64,000 nt of DNA from NCBI GenBank assembly GCA_028583405.1, contig CM053258.1:5161238-5225237 (forward strand). The letters run 5' to 3'. Each line of letters opens with the position of its first letter. Position 1 is the stretch's first letter. The stretch is from Pogonophryne albipinna (lineage: Eukaryota; Chordata; Actinopteri; Perciformes; Artedidraconidae). The notes below the pieces were generated by a model. It was not told the origin of the DNA. It saw nothing but the letters and a program-made list of their open reading frames with translations, and did no database searches. This document shows positions 43,979 through 57,130 of this stretch, one piece after another. A program made the translations under genes and the position numbers.

Positions 43979-44698
43979 AAAGTTAATCAACACTTTCTTT
44001 AAAAGCAATTAATAACTCAGTCACCTTTAAAGCTTAAAGGTCACACGTGCAGGTTCAAGCTTGTAAAAGGGAGAATTTGCTGCCTTTGTCCGTTTGAGAT
44101 TTAATTTGAAAATATTTGGCATTTGGACCGTTGCTATGACGAAACACGCAATTTAAAGATCTTTCCTCTGAGAGATGCAAAAAACAGGGAGGAAAATCTC
44201 TATAATAAGACATTTCTTGGAGTAAATATGGCTGCATGCTACGAGGGAAATAAGCAATCTGCTGCTAAAATGGTTGAATATTGAGAAAGGGAAATTACTT
44301 CTAAACAGATATTACTCGCTTCCGCTGCTTTCGGTATGCAGCTAGAATTAAACAAAAGGAAAGGAAAACATTTCCAATATTCTCTTATTGAACAAATTTA
44401 AAAACTGACTGAACATAAAAGGCAGCAATAAACAAACTGAGATACATTTTCAAGTGAATATTCAAGTCAACATTAGGGCTGAAGGAGTGTGTCAGTCATC
44501 CACACCAATCAGAAGTGCTGTGCTCCACATGTACCAGCCATTGTTAACCAATCAGAAGTGGCCCATGATAGAAGGTGATAGACAGATTGATCCAAGCACC
44601 TGCCAAGTCTTTTTTTACAAACCATCTGAGTCAGGTTAGCAAAGCTCCATTACATGTTTCTATTACAGGGTGAATCTTAAACTGAAGCTTGACTTTAA

Positions 44699-44841
44699 AG
44701 CAACTCAACGGAAGTTTCATGTAAGTTTAGTTCTTTCACTCGTAGCTCGGGCTGCGGGGGTGCTAGAGACGGGAGCACGTTGATGCGACCTTCCTAGCCG
44801 GAGATATGGCCGCATTTTACAATAAACTTCCGTTGGGTCGC
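44699..44841. mobile_element. 143-bp TTAA MITE
   Basis: Ends AGCAACTCAACGGAAGTTT and AAACTTCCGTTGGGTCGC, between TTAA copies at 44695 and 44842. Confidence 0.75.
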
Positions 44842-45434
44842 TTAAAAACAAATATCGCGAATCGCAAAATCTGCCAGAAAATTTGCAATTTGATTATTTC
44901 CTCAAATCGTGCAGCACAAGTCAACTTCACAACGTAAAGTAATCTGCACATCAAGAGATACCAACAAGTGTTAATACTTTACAATCCTAAACAATTAAAA
45001 ATAACGAGCTCACAAAGTTTTATTTTTAACTCAAAATTATTTAGATTTCTTAATTCCCCTTGTCACATGTTTTACCTCAAATCAAAAACTCCTCTGACTG
45101 CATGCACAACATAAAATATGCTTTCTATGTTCTCATATTCCTTTTCTAACTAGACAAAGCCTTCAGAAAAGCTTTAAGCTTTAAAGCCTTTGAGCTTCTG
45201 AGACTTGAAACCATGCAACTCAACACGGGGCTGCCACTATACATCCTGAACATCATGGCAAACATATTTATGGATATTTAACGTGCATGTGTCCTTGTTT
45301 GCCATTTGCCATATCATGCCGCTGTTGGTGACAGTGCAGATGTTAGAGTTCAAACACCACAGATGCACGCCCTTGTGTGTAGAGAGAAACTCCTTCAGTA
45401 CACATCTCTCTGCTCAGACTCTGCTCGCTGTGTA

Positions 45435-45827
45435 AAGGCCCTGACACACCTACCCGATTTTGGGAGTCAGAGGCAGTCAGAGGCAGTCGGGCATTCGCGG
45501 CGCCCTACTCAGGTTGGTGTGTCCCGCACCGTCGTTGCTTTACGGCACATTTTCATACCTCCCGCGGCCGATTCAACATGTTGAATCGTTGAATCGGCCA
45601 AAGAAAGTCGGCCAAAGAAATCACTCTGATTGGTTGTTGCCTCTTTTGAATGACGAATACACACTACCGCTGCCTGCTGGTAAGGACAGTTATTGCCACT
45701 CGTCGACTGAAGTCTTTGCGGTGTGTTCGTAGGCGGGCGGCGTAGGCGGCACAGGCTACGTAGCGGACGTAAAAGTTGTGACGCCTTCGGTACACGTTCT
45801 TTGGTCTCAGGTTGGTGTGTAGCGGCC
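45435..45827. mobile_element. probable TTAA MITE (GGCCCTGACACACC family)
   Basis: Ends AAGGCCCTGACACACC and GGTTGGTGTGTAGCGGCC. The right flank is TTAA, but the left flank is gtaa, so one side is mutated. Confidence 0.65.
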
Positions 45828-45831
45828 TTAA

Positions 45832-47297
45832 AACATTAACCTTGATTCGCCTCCTCTCCTGGAAGAGCTTGAATAGAAACAGGAGGGACATGTAAGGAGC
45901 AACAGCACTGCTGCTAAATCTCCTCTAACACCTGCAGTGAAATGTTGACATTTGATGTGACTGGAAGAGGAATACACACATTCCCGGCTCCCCCTTTCCT
46001 CCTCCATTTAGCAGCAGAGTAATGGCGTGTGATCAGTGAATTATTACTTTTCTTTTTAAACCGGCTGTCACGGCAGATCCTCACTTGATAAGAGAGGAGT
46101 TGAGTAAAAGAGGCTCATAGAAAACTGATCGAGTGTTATTACTTTCTGGGACAAATAGGAGGCTAAATAGGCTAAGAGGATGGAAAATGTTAGGAAAAGG
46201 CGGAAGGAAAGATATGAGGAAATGATTCAAGGAAGGGATAGAGCAAGAAAGGGAAACGTAGACTTTAGAACAATTGCAGGAAAGGATGTTTTTAAGGAAC
46301 TTGTTGTGGTGATCTATGCGTCCGATCCTCTTTCTGAGAGCCCTGTCACGCCTTTTTAACCAAACCAATTAGCCTTACATGGCACCGCGCTGAAACCCAC
46401 TATGCGTCGATAAATCACTGTCTGCAATAATTGCAATTAAAATCCTGAACAAACCAGGCGAGACAATAAAGAGGGCTGAAACTATTTACTCTTAACTTTT
46501 AATGGTGATTGCTCGAGACTGTGTTTATGACAAAGTCTATCAGAAGAGCTCCAATCCACCGGAGGCCTTGCTCTTATTGTTTTATAGGCGTAAAGCTTGC
46601 TTGGCGGTAACATGCTGCAGCTCGGGCTCTACATACCTAGGATCTCATCAATCTTATCATAACATGGGATATAGACGTCCGTTAATATAGCTTTGCTGGA
46701 TGCTATCAGGCAAGAATCTGTGTTGGTTTTATGTTTTTAATTAATTTACAGACTGTAAATCAATAGTGTCAAAAGGAAATATGTGGAGTACTTAGTCATC
46801 CCACTAATAACCACTCGAATACATTCATGTTATATAATAACATAAGAGGATAATGCACAGAGTTTGAAGCACAATCCAAAGTGTTGTGGACCTGCATCTG
46901 ATCGAAATATAAAGTAATATTGACAGAACAAAAAACCTCAAACTGATAATGTTTTGCTGCATAAAACAAACCGGACATGACAGCAGTGACACGTAAATGA
47001 AGTGATAATGAGACACACACTGACCTGTATGACACATGTCACAACAAACAGGACTGAGTTGAGTGACCAAAGAAGACCCCCGCTGAGTAACATGACTGTG
47101 CAGCAAATTACATTCTTTAACACAATCATCAATCTCAGAGCTATGTAGCTATTAGCACGTCTTTACGGGAAGAGGTTCTCGTCATGCTACACAGAAAGGA
47201 CATCAGGTGAGAATGAGTGTGTGCTTCAGGCTGACGTGTAGCCTCAGTTCCCTGCGGCTGAAATAACCGTCAGCCTTGAGAGTGCCGGGACATCTGG
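45832..47297. other. aven intron, no gene; possible conserved non-coding stretch
   Basis: No repeat ends were seen. About 46310-46450 is unusually complex sequence with homeodomain-like core motifs (ccaattag, ataattgcaattaaaa) and could be a conserved regulatory element. Confidence 0.3.
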
Positions 47298-47305
47298 GTC
47301 CCTCG

Positions 47306-48167
47306 TAGGATTGCAAAGGGGCGGATCATTTCCGGTAAGTTTCCGGTAAATTTCCATGGGAATTTATGGGAACTAACTGGGAATTGAGGGAAATGTAATC
47401 GAATTGTATCATTTTATTTTGAAATGAGCCGTTGCGACTTCCGACTGATTTCGATAGAGCGGGTAACATATGAGCACAGCCCTCTGTGGATGTCAGCATG
47501 AGCAAGAGAAAGGGATCTTCGCAGACAGATCTCTTTCGACTCCACTTCGAGCAATAGAACTATTAACAAAGCACTTGTATACTAATAAAGGACTGGCTTA
47601 TCTAAAGCCAGTTGACTAGCACTTGAAATGTTTTTGCTCTATGAAACCTGATGTACTTATATGATTCTGTTTTCTTCAAGTTTGTATTTTGTTGGTCGAA
47701 CGCACTTATTGTAAGTCGCTTTGGATAAAAGCGTCAGCTAAATGCAATGTAATGTAATCTGAGGAAAATCGTGTTTTCCAAGAAAAGTGGGAGAAAGAAT
47801 ATATTTTCACTGAATTCAGGGGTAAACCACAATGTTGAGTATGTTTGCAGACCATTGCTGTAATGAAAGTAAGCAACTTGAGCCGCCACTACTACTAATT
47901 TGTGTGTGTTCCAAGTGAATCTACGGCCCCTGGTGGCCAGTACATAAAGGATGTGGCCTCCACCACCATCTCAGTTGCCCATTCCTGCTGTAGGGGGTGT
48001 GGTCTCAATAGCCATGCAGTAAGCAGTGTGCTTAAATGATGCTAAAATATACTTTCCCCAACTATATTTAAGTTCCCTATGAAGAGCCAACCTTCAATAT
48101 TTTGTATTCCTGGTTATTCCCATGGAAAGTTTCCATCTTCGAAAATTCCCGGAATTTTGCAACCCTA
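47306..48167. mobile_element. hAT element with exact 8-bp duplication and nested SINE tail
   Basis: Ends TAGGATTGCAAAGG and TTTTGCAACCCTA, flanked on both sides by gtccctcg (47298, 48168). Within it, 47700-47760 is a SINE 3' tail (cagctaaatgcaatgtaatg). No transposase. Confidence 0.88.
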
Positions 48168-48175
48168 GTCCCTCG

Positions 48176-49450
48176 TTATAAAAGAACATGGAGAGTCAGA
48201 TATTAGGTTAGGTGAGTAAACAGATAATACCGATCAACACGAAAACATGTATCAATGCGAGCTTTATTTATAAAGCACTTTAAAGCCTCCAGACCAAAGT
48301 GCTGTACAGTCAAATAAACAAACAAAACAATCACACAGCACAGCTCACACACCATTAAGTACAAGTACAAGTAGAAAACAATAGACAATTTAAATGCAAT
48401 GAAAGCAACAATCTAAAGGATGTCAATATGCTAAGGAGACAAGGTACACAACATTTTAGTTATTAAGCTGTTTTGACCAATTGTCCATATTTACTTTGCA
48501 AGAAAACAAAAGGTGAGAAAATGCTATCCATATGAACCATGAACTGAAGCAACAATGTATCTGTTAAACTGAGAGGACACAGATGTTTTTGTTCTCACCG
48601 GTGAAGCAGTACCATTATTCTCTCTTTACAAAAAGGCCTCAGGAAGATAAGAGCAATGCACCCACAGGCAGCTAAATAAAGACTCGAAGATCACCTTAAA
48701 TAAGCACCAAACTGCCAGAATGCTGCAATCCTTTAAAGACACGAGCGGAGGAAATGTGACAGACACCGCAGAACTCAAATCTAAACAACACGTCCAGAGC
48801 AGCCATCACAGTTTGATCTATTCACTCCCAAATCCCAAGTTCCTCTGCTCTTGTAGTCAATTCATCAGGATACACTCATAACTGTCCCAGTCTGACTGAG
48901 TCATGGTACTACAGTCTCAAAGACACAAAACACACACCGCCACCTGCACTCTGTAACACACACTCACAAAACAAAGGCTTCTTTTTAGTCAATGAACAAA
49001 AGGTCCAATCCAAGCTCTCACTCTTCTGGTGTATTACAATGTCCAGAGCTCATAGTAGAGACATTTGAAATGACTGGTTTAGTTTGAACGACAGTACAAA
49101 ACCAATCACAACAGAGAAATCAGTCAATCCTGTCAATTTGTAGGCTTTAAAACAACAAATGATTGGTACTATTTTTGCTTAATAAATTACTCAACATGAT
49201 GTATTTATCATCAAGGATGCTGTGTTAATTATCTGTTGATCTATAAATGGACCAATTGTTCTAATAAATAAAGATATACTTATTAGAAACATCCCTTCTG
49301 ATCCTTTCGCCAAAGTGAGATAATGATCACAAAATAAAGCCCCTTAAATTACACATGAATGAAGTTGCATTGTGGAAATGACAGACAGGGCCTCAAAATA
49401 TCAAGAACCAGCGACCCATACACTGCACCTGTATGATATCGACACGTCAC
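48176..49450. other. aven intron, mostly featureless
   Basis: Only a remnant of a teleost repeat (ttataaagcactttaaagcc near 48270) is recognisable. No coding exon. Confidence 0.5.
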
Positions 49451-49739
49451 TAATGGCGCATTTCCACTACAGCGCGGAGAGCGGTTTAAGAGTGCCCGGC
49501 CCGTTTTTGGTTGCGTTTCCACTAGGCGTAGTTCCGGCCAGCGGGTACTTTTTCACAGTTTTTCTGGCTCTCCAAAATCGAGGTTCTTTCCGGGTCAACA
49601 ACCGGGCTGAGTATGCTAAACCAGTGAGAGAATCGCTGGCAACTACAACAAAATGAACATATTTTACCGTGATTTAAATGTAATACACGTTTCAAAATGA
49701 TGCCGAAGTCACAACATACTGATACCGGTTAGTAAAAAC

Positions 49740-50568
49740 TAGTGGTGCACGATAATTATCGGTCCGATATTAGGAATTATGACGTCATCCCGATAAGCCC
49801 GATAAAAGTATTAATAGCCCCGATAATATACAATATATTTTTTGGGTAAAAAAAAAAAGAAAGAATACTGCGGTGTGGGTGGATTGGGATGAGGGGCGCT
49901 TGTTTTTCACTCGGCTCCTCCCGTTTTGCCAGTACTGTGGTATTAGTGGTTTAGGAAGAGGGGAGTTTTTCACAAATCCAGCGCTCCCTAACTCATGCCT
50001 GGCTGTGACGTAAATGGTGTGCGGCCGTGAAGCCAGGACAGTAAACAAACATGTCGTCGGTAGTATGGGAATATTTCAAAGTTTCAGAGTTAGATAGTTG
50101 GCTTGCTATTTGTATTAACAAATGCAATGCAGAAGTTCCACGAGGAGGGAAAAAGGCAACGAGCTATAATACTTCCAACCTGATTAGTCACCTGAAACAT
50201 CGCCATCGCTACGATGGTGTGTTAAAAGCGTACGAAGACGCCTGCGCTGCTAAACTAGCGGCGAATCCAAAGCCAGCTGCAAAGGCACCGGGGCTTTTAC
50301 CTATCGACGAGGCTTTTGAAAAAGGCAAGAACTTTATTTGGGAAAATAAATATGGTCACTTTGAAGAGTCAAAACTGTTCTTGGCTTTGTTTTGTTCATA
50401 GTAGTAATGCTCATGTCATTTGCTCACTACTAGTCTCTTTTTTACCACCAGGTGTGCAAAAACTACAGGTACATTTAATATATATATATATATTATTATC
50501 GGTTATCGGTCTTGAGAAGCAGGAAGTTATCGGTATCGGTTTCAAAAAACCAATATCGTGCATCCCTA
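49740..50568 (+). mobile_element. hAT element carrying a BED-finger ORF
   Basis: Ends TAGTGGTGCACGATA and TATCGTGCATCCCTA, flanked exactly by gtaaaaac (49732 and 50569). It contains the ORF at 50051-50401 and is non-autonomous because the catalytic domain is missing. Confidence 0.88.
50051..50401 (+). pseudogene. BED-type zinc finger, N-terminus of a hAT transposase
   Basis: 116 codons starting at the first ATG of the element's open frame. The layout W-x-Y/F near the start, C-x3-C (CINKC), a conserved TSNLISHLKHRH and a following Ala/Pro/Lys-rich linker matches BED fingers of ZBED-like transposases. The usual spacing is C-x2-C, so this copy carries one extra residue or a local change. The RNase-H-like catalytic domain is absent, so it is a transposase remnant rather than a host gene. 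Confidence 0.7.
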
Positions 50569-51321
50569 GTAAAAACCATGAATTAATGCTTTGACAAGTC
50601 TGCAGACAGACGGCAGGCGAAAAACCTTTTAAAATGCGTGTTTTCTGAATGGAGATCAGCTAAGCTAACGTCGTATATGCTCCGACCGTCCACACTCACA
50701 ACAACGGCCTACAGACATAAATAAAGCAGCGACTGTATTCTCCATGACACAGGCAGTCTGTGGTTTGTACTTGTTTAACTTTTGTCTAGATTCTGAACAG
50801 ATATGAGCAGAGGCGCGGGAAGGTATTTTGAGTGGAGGTGCTGAGGTGCTGGACTCCAGTGAACACTATTACGGGCACTATAGAGCACGCACAAAAGCAC
50901 TCCCCACACGCAAATACACAGTACACCCGCGACTGTTACGACTCTCTCTCCCTCTCTCACACACACTAAATGCGCTATTTCCGCACACACACACACACAC
51001 ACAGAGCTTGAATGACACAAGCACACTTTTATTTCCATGCAACTCTCTGATTGGTCTGGTGTCTTGCCTCTGTTGCATTCACCGAACACAGGAAATTACA
51101 GTCCTGACGTCCTCTCTAGTGTCTTGATGAGGTTCACGTAAAGCACGGTTAATGTATTATATTATTGAGGTAGAATTGTCCGGGGCTACAGAAAAAACAT
51201 TCGGGGCAGGCCAAAATATTATTTTACCAACAATGTGGAATTTATTGGCTACATATTACACAGATTATGCACAGCGGGAGCAGCAATAACCGTCAAATAA
51301 TAATTCAGACAGGGGAGCTCC

Positions 51322-51411
51322 GCACCCCCTACCTGCCGCTAGGGGGTGCTGAAGGCGCTGCAGCACCCCCTAGCGGCAGGTAGGGGGTGCTGCAGCGCCT
51401 TCAGCACCCCC
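51322..51411. repeat. two overlapping perfect palindromes
   Basis: 51322-51350 pairs with 51362-51390 (29-bp arms, 11-nt loop). 51342-51370 pairs with 51383-51411 (29-bp arms, 12-nt loop). The two hairpins share sequence, so only one can form at a time. Confidence 0.9.
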
Positions 51412-51642
51412 CTTCCCGCACCCATGGATATGAGGAGCTGTGAGCTCTGAGGGCTAACAGCTAACGGCTGATGTTGGTTTTGTGGTTCTCATTGAAGATG
51501 ACTTCACGGCTCCGCCTACACTGCGTTACTATAGTTACTACCCCAGTTCCTAAACTGTAATGGAAACGCAGCATAAAGTGAGCCGGGCCTAACGAGGCCT
51601 AGCCATACCGTACTAAGGCCCTGCAGTGGAAAAGCGCCATAA

Positions 51643-53942
51643 CTGTCTGTCATCAATTGATTATTTAAAATCTATTCAGCGCTGATGTAAGGAACCATTT
51701 GACTTTGATTCATGGGGGCATTAGGAGCATCAGTGTATTCATGAGCTGCTGACGAGATTACACGCCCACATACAAACAGACATGGTCTGCCAGAGAAAGG
51801 TCCATCGGTTGGAGTCAATCAATACATATCAGAGTATGATATTCTTGTACTCTTTCCATCCCATGGTAAATGACAAGCTATATAAAGACTGAGGAGATTA
51901 ATACGTGTTAGTGGCTATAACTTCTTCTTATTAAATAACAGTAATGATGAGCTGAAAACATTGTACAAGTGTATCTAAACTAAAACTATTATTTAGAAAC
52001 CAAATCATGAATGGTTATGAGCAGGACCTGTGAACTCATACTTGTTATTTCTTGTCATTGTAAAAGTTATTTATTTTTTGGTTGTTTTGTAGAAAATGTT
52101 TTATTTGTTTACAACATCACACTGACCTAATCTTTGATTTTCAAGACAAATATACGCTAGAGGGGATCGGACCAGAAAGGTTTTTAAAGCTTCTTCTTGC
52201 CCCTGTTGAACATGACAGACTATTTGAGAATTTATTTATTTTAATTGTTGTTGTACCTTGAACGTTGTTGTTTTGTTTTGCATCTATTTGTTATAATTAT
52301 TATAGAAAAATGTTTGACATGTTCAACACATTGACTAATACTTTAAAAAAAATGATAGGACATTTTTCCTCAAGGCTTTCTTACTGAGAGTCATTAAAAA
52401 ACTTGTGTTTCAGTCGGAGATTTCAACGACTCGCTTTCATCTTGGTTTCTCCAATTGCAGACTTGCTTCGCAGTCATATTCAAAAGGCGAGCTCTCACAA
52501 ACTTTGGAGGATTCAGAGCTGCTCTCGACGCGAGTAATTCTGGCACCATTACAGAAACCAATCTGTCTTTCGAGTGGTTTTGATCCCTTTTTAAAATTGG
52601 AAGGTGTAATTCTTTCAGTGTACAAAAGGAGCTAGGATGCATTCAAATGCCAGCAGAAGGGAGGGTCATCTTGGTTTGCTAATGACCGACAACTGTTGAC
52701 AGAGAATCGGACGCACACTGTTTGGTGTTTGTCTGAATAAAGACCGTTTGGCTGATGACATGTTTTGTTTCGTTGGTCTCGGCTAATGAGCAGCCTCAGG
52801 TGACATTTATTAAAAAGAAACAAACAAATCAGGCAGGCCGAGGATGCATCGGTTGGAAAGCTTTCTGTGCCATTATTATCAGCTCCACCATTGTTGTTTA
52901 CCACAAGCCAGGCAACACAGTGTGGGAGGTGTGGAGCACGCAAAGCAATTATCTTTAATTGAGGCAGAGAATAACACCATTAAATGAATTATTTGGGTTT
53001 TCTTTTTAAACCACAGTCTTTTTAAATAATTGGCTCAGCTTTTAGAAAATAAAGGCTATTTGACAATGTAGCTCTAACACAGCAGTATATCATCTGTGGA
53101 CAAGAATCAATAGTCATGTTCAAATCAATATGTTGACAGCTTTAAAGGCTGTGCACAGATAACAGAGTAAGAGCTCATTGATATATTTGGATACAGGGTT
53201 TATTTCTCACCTATTTCTCCAATATAATACAGTGGATTGTTCCATAAACCTGCCTTTTTACAGCTCCATAATGAACATTCCTTACAAACCCCAATAAGTG
53301 TCTTTTCAGCCCCATTTCTAATAAACGAGAACCAACACCCTTGTCTGTCTTGGATCTACAAGTCTGTTGTGTATTCAGTATTGTCTTAATATTAATTAGA
53401 CTTTAACCTGTTAAACCCCATGCCCCCGCCGGATATAGTTTTTTCAGCTTAGTGAATGTGTGTCTCTTCCTTGGAGGAGCAGCATCGCCCGGACTCCGCG
53501 GCTCCTCCATGCAGAGAGTCTGCAGCGGTGTTTGTCAGCGACGTGCAGTCAGGGGAGGCACGGATTGGCCATCGGGAGAGTCAGGACTGTTCCGGGTGAC
53601 CCGCTGCCTTTGGGCGGCCGCTGGCCATCTGTGTGTTCTGGAGAATCACAGAACGGCCGGACGTCAACGGCCCGGTTGCACTTTGCTACTCTGAACCATT
53701 CTCTGAATCTCATTAACCTCTTCCAGATCTACAGAACATTTTTTGGAAGGTATAACGTCCCAGATGGACCTTCCCGAACTAATACCAATGCAAGTATTCA
53801 GATTTAGAAAATCCACTGGACAAACCATGTCTGAAATACCTTGTTTTTCAGCCAAAAGGTCATTTTCTGGTTTCTTATGGTTCTGACACAACATATGACC
53901 TCCTAACCCCTGCTTTGAGTATTAGCACACAAATACAATAAC
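51643..53942. other. aven intron, no gene; possible conserved non-coding stretch
   Basis: No repeat ends were seen. 52410-52600 and 52840-52990 are of high complexity and lack repeat features; the latter has ctttaattgaggc and caattatc. They are candidates for conserved non-coding elements, unproven. Confidence 0.3.
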
Positions 53943-53950
53943 ACAACACC

Positions 53951-54640
53951 TAGAGATGTCCCGATCCGATCACGTGATCGGAGCCGATCACGTGATCGGG
54001 GATCGGAGCCGATCACGTGATTTTCAAAAGAAAAAAATCGGGGATTTTTTTTTTTTTATTAAATGTTTTAATTTTTTTATTTAATGTTACAAAACAAAAC
54101 CTGGTTGCTTATTCCTCTCAAATCTGGCAACAGAATGTGCGCAGTGTCTAATATTAGCAGTAAGCTAACGAGAGGCTACGTTCAGCTGGTGACTCGGGAG
54201 TCGGGACAGAGAAAATGTCAGGAGTTTGGAAGTATTATAAAATTGAAAGCGAGGGCAGTGTAACAGCCAGATGCAATGTTTGCAAGGCGGAGGTTCTGCG
54301 TGGTGGAAAGAACAGAGCTACGTTCAACACGACCAATCTAATACGCCACCTGAGAAACAAACACCAACAACAACACAACGAGTACACAGCGGCCACTCAG
54401 GTAAGGCACTGAAACAACCGACACTTTCAGAGACTTTTAAAAGGAAAGAGAAACTGCCCCAGAACAGTGAAAAGGCCAAAAAAATAACAGCCAAGATAGC
54501 TGAACTCATCGCGTTGGATGACCAGCCGCTACCTTTTTCTCTTAATGCATTGCATAAAGATCGGATCGGGAAAAATCGGTATCGGCAGATTGTCAAAATC
54601 AAATGATCGGAAGCAAAAAAAGGTGATCGGGAAATCCCTA
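53951..54640 (+). mobile_element. hAT element carrying a second BED-finger ORF
   Basis: Ends TAGAGATGTCCCGATC and GATCGGGAAATCCCTA with flanks acaacacc and gcaacacc. The left end holds a run of cgatcacgtgatcgg palindromes. The ORF at 54215-54412 is inside. Confidence 0.85.
54215..54412 (+). pseudogene. BED-type zinc finger, N-terminus of a hAT transposase
   Basis: 65 codons: VWKYYKI, then C-x2-C (CNVCKAEV) and TTNLIRHLRNKH, a complete BED finger (C-x2-C ... H-x4-H). The reading continues in another frame from about 54400 (LKQPTLSETFKRKEKLP), so a frameshift cuts the linker. No catalytic domain remains. Confidence 0.78.
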
Positions 54641-55081
54641 GCAACACCACTTGGGTTCAGTTCAGGCAAACCAATCATTCAATCCAATACTCTATCCATA
54701 AACTCCAATGACGCATGCTCTCACATTTTTGGGGCAAAAAATCCCCAAAAAATGTCCGTCAGTTTGGGGACAAGGAACGCCTCTAGAGTTCTTACACTAC
54801 AAGCACTGTTAGATGAACTAAATTACTGAACCAGAGTAAAAAAAAAACCCAAACAGGCGAAGACATCAAAGCTTAGACAAGGCTAAAAGGACAAAAAACA
54901 ACTTTCTTTATTTTATTCACTATCTTTTCCTTCCTTTGGATAACAAAACTAAACTCAAACAATTCAACACAGACTAAATCCCCATACTTGTGAAAAACTG
55001 AGTATTTGTTCTTCATGATAGGAAAATAAATACAGCTGATAATTTGATGGCTGATGTATTGTTCTCCAATCAAAGACTTAA

Positions 55082-55565
55082 AGGTGGGGTAGGCAAGTTT
55101 CAGAACCCGGCTCGAGTGCACTACAATTTGAAAGTACACAGCCGAAAATAATCCGCCCCTTCCTTCAGACTTCCTGACCTCCTCCAACACACATGAACGC
55201 GCACATGACGTCAGCAGACTGGTGTAAGTGGCTGCCTGTTGCTGGAGAGTCATTGAAGTACTGCTGCAATGCACGCCCAATGACGGCACGCCCAATGAGG
55301 GCACGAGATACATTTGTGCGTGCACGAGATGGAAGGCTGACAGACAGGGCGGCAATCCAATCCGTTTAGCCGGCCCGGCTAAACGGATTGGATTGCCGAT
55401 TGTTGTACTTTTTACAGTATTACGGCTTCCACAGATGACATTTTTTTATGGATTTTTTGTCAAAGCATTTAAGATATTCATTGCTATCGGGATGTTAAGA
55501 GCATTACATGGAATATAACAAAAAGTGTATCTCGAGCCGGTTTCTGAAACTTACCTATCCCACCT
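55082..55565. mobile_element. TTAA-flanked MITE (GGTGGGGTAGG family)
   Basis: Ends AGGTGGGGTAGGCAAG and CTTACCTATCCCACCT, between TTAA copies (55078, 55566). Relative of 19846-20228. An inner inverted repeat (tccaatccgtttagccgg and its complement) sits at about 55355-55395. Confidence 0.8.
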
Positions 55566-56372
55566 TTAAGCCTACTACATTCCCAGATTACTATAACAAA
55601 GGGGTCTAACAGCACTTTGAAACACTACAGGGGTAAACTGTGAGGAGGAAGGCCTGTGATGGAAATCAAGCAATCACTGTATATCTGTGTGGCTCTATAC
55701 ATGAACTCCCTGAGGGATACATGAAACATTCCTCATATCCTTTGTATTGTATTCTCCTGGAAATCCATAGCTAGAGGAACATGATATATTCACATGAAAG
55801 CAAAACTGTTTCAAAGAAATGCCCGGCACCTGGTCTAATAAACCTGTTAAATCACAGTGAGGATGAAACAGCGTCGAGTCTTTGGGGACACTCGGGAAAG
55901 ATGTGATTTCTGAAGGAGCCAAAAGAAACGGTGGCTTCAATGGGTGCTCCTGCAGGCTGGTGGGGCGTGAAGATGATGAGCAATGATCCGGAACCCCCCA
56001 TTATAATGATTGCATAATGAAGAGACAATTTTCAAAGCTATTACCTTTTGTTGTATATGAAAGACTGATTTTACGTATGCATGTGATATCACAATGCCCC
56101 AAATTATATCGTTCAGTGATTAAAGAAAGCTTTATTTTTGCTTCAGTGTTTGAGATGACTAAAAGATAGATATTCTTTAATCCATTTTCAAAAGAAATAA
56201 CAAAGACTGTTTCCATGTAGTAAAATCAAAGCCAATTGGCAGCACATTTTGCCCAATTGTTCTGTTATACAGTGGCTTAAAGACACGTTTCAGCAACAAT
56301 TTGACCATCTTTGCTGCCCATCACCCACCACTGAATAGTTCAACAACATGAGAGAATATAAGTATGCTTTAA

Positions 56373-57130
56373 AGGTCCCATGTCATGGCCATTTCTACTG
56401 ATCATAATTCCATTGTTGAGGTCTACTAGAATAGATTTATATTGTGCAATTTTCCAAACTCACATTGGTTTCTCAAACAGCATCTCTGTATAGTATGTGT
56501 ATTCACTCTGTCCTAAACGGCTTGTTGGAGCTCCTGCCCCCCCCTCCTCCCTGTGAGCCCGGTGTGCTCTGATTGGTCGGGACGTTGCGAGGCTCGCTGC
56601 TCAGTGAGCTGGCTTACTGGTGTGGTTTCCGGGTCGGGATACAGCGAGAACAAGCGAAACTCATCCTGAGCACACACAAACACTCACAGCCGATGTAAAA
56701 ACAATAAGCTTGATATTAAGTAAGAAAAAGGTTTATAACGCTGTGAGAATGGGTCTGCGCCTCGGAGAGCATTTCTCCGCGATCCCAACTCGCCTATTAC
56801 CAACCAGGGGACTCCCTGTTAGTTGAAAATGTACGCTAACCCCTCCTGGTGTGTGAGGAGCTCCGTGGATTGGTCCATTTTGGTTCTGGGAACCGTATGA
56901 CGTCATGCGGTTCCCAAGTGGCCAGACAAATGGAAAAAGAGAAATGGAAAAAGAGAAATGTCCAACGAGGCGTTCTGGGGCAGCACAGACAGGTCTTTCC
57001 TGTGTTAGAGTTGTACTCGCTACAGGGTGTACTTTGAGGGTTTGTGACTCTGCAGACCGTTTACATGCAGAAAAACCTTCATAACACACAAGGGGACGGG
57101 TAATAACCGGAAAAGCATGACATGGGACCT
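56373..57130. mobile_element. TTAA-flanked MITE (CCCATGTCAT family)
   Basis: Ends AGGTCCCATGTCATGG and GCATGACATGGGACCT, between TTAA copies (56369, 57131). Full-length relative of 39746-40507. Confidence 0.85.

Larger units (their letters stand above)
49454..51639. mobile_element. Harbinger-like element with nested insertions
   Basis: Ends TGGCGCATTTCCACTAC and CAGTGGAAAAGCGCCA with a 3-bp flank TAA on both sides, as in PIF/Harbinger transposons. Its interior holds a hAT element (49740-50568) and an overlapping palindrome (51322-51411). No Harbinger transposase was seen. Confidence 0.75.
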
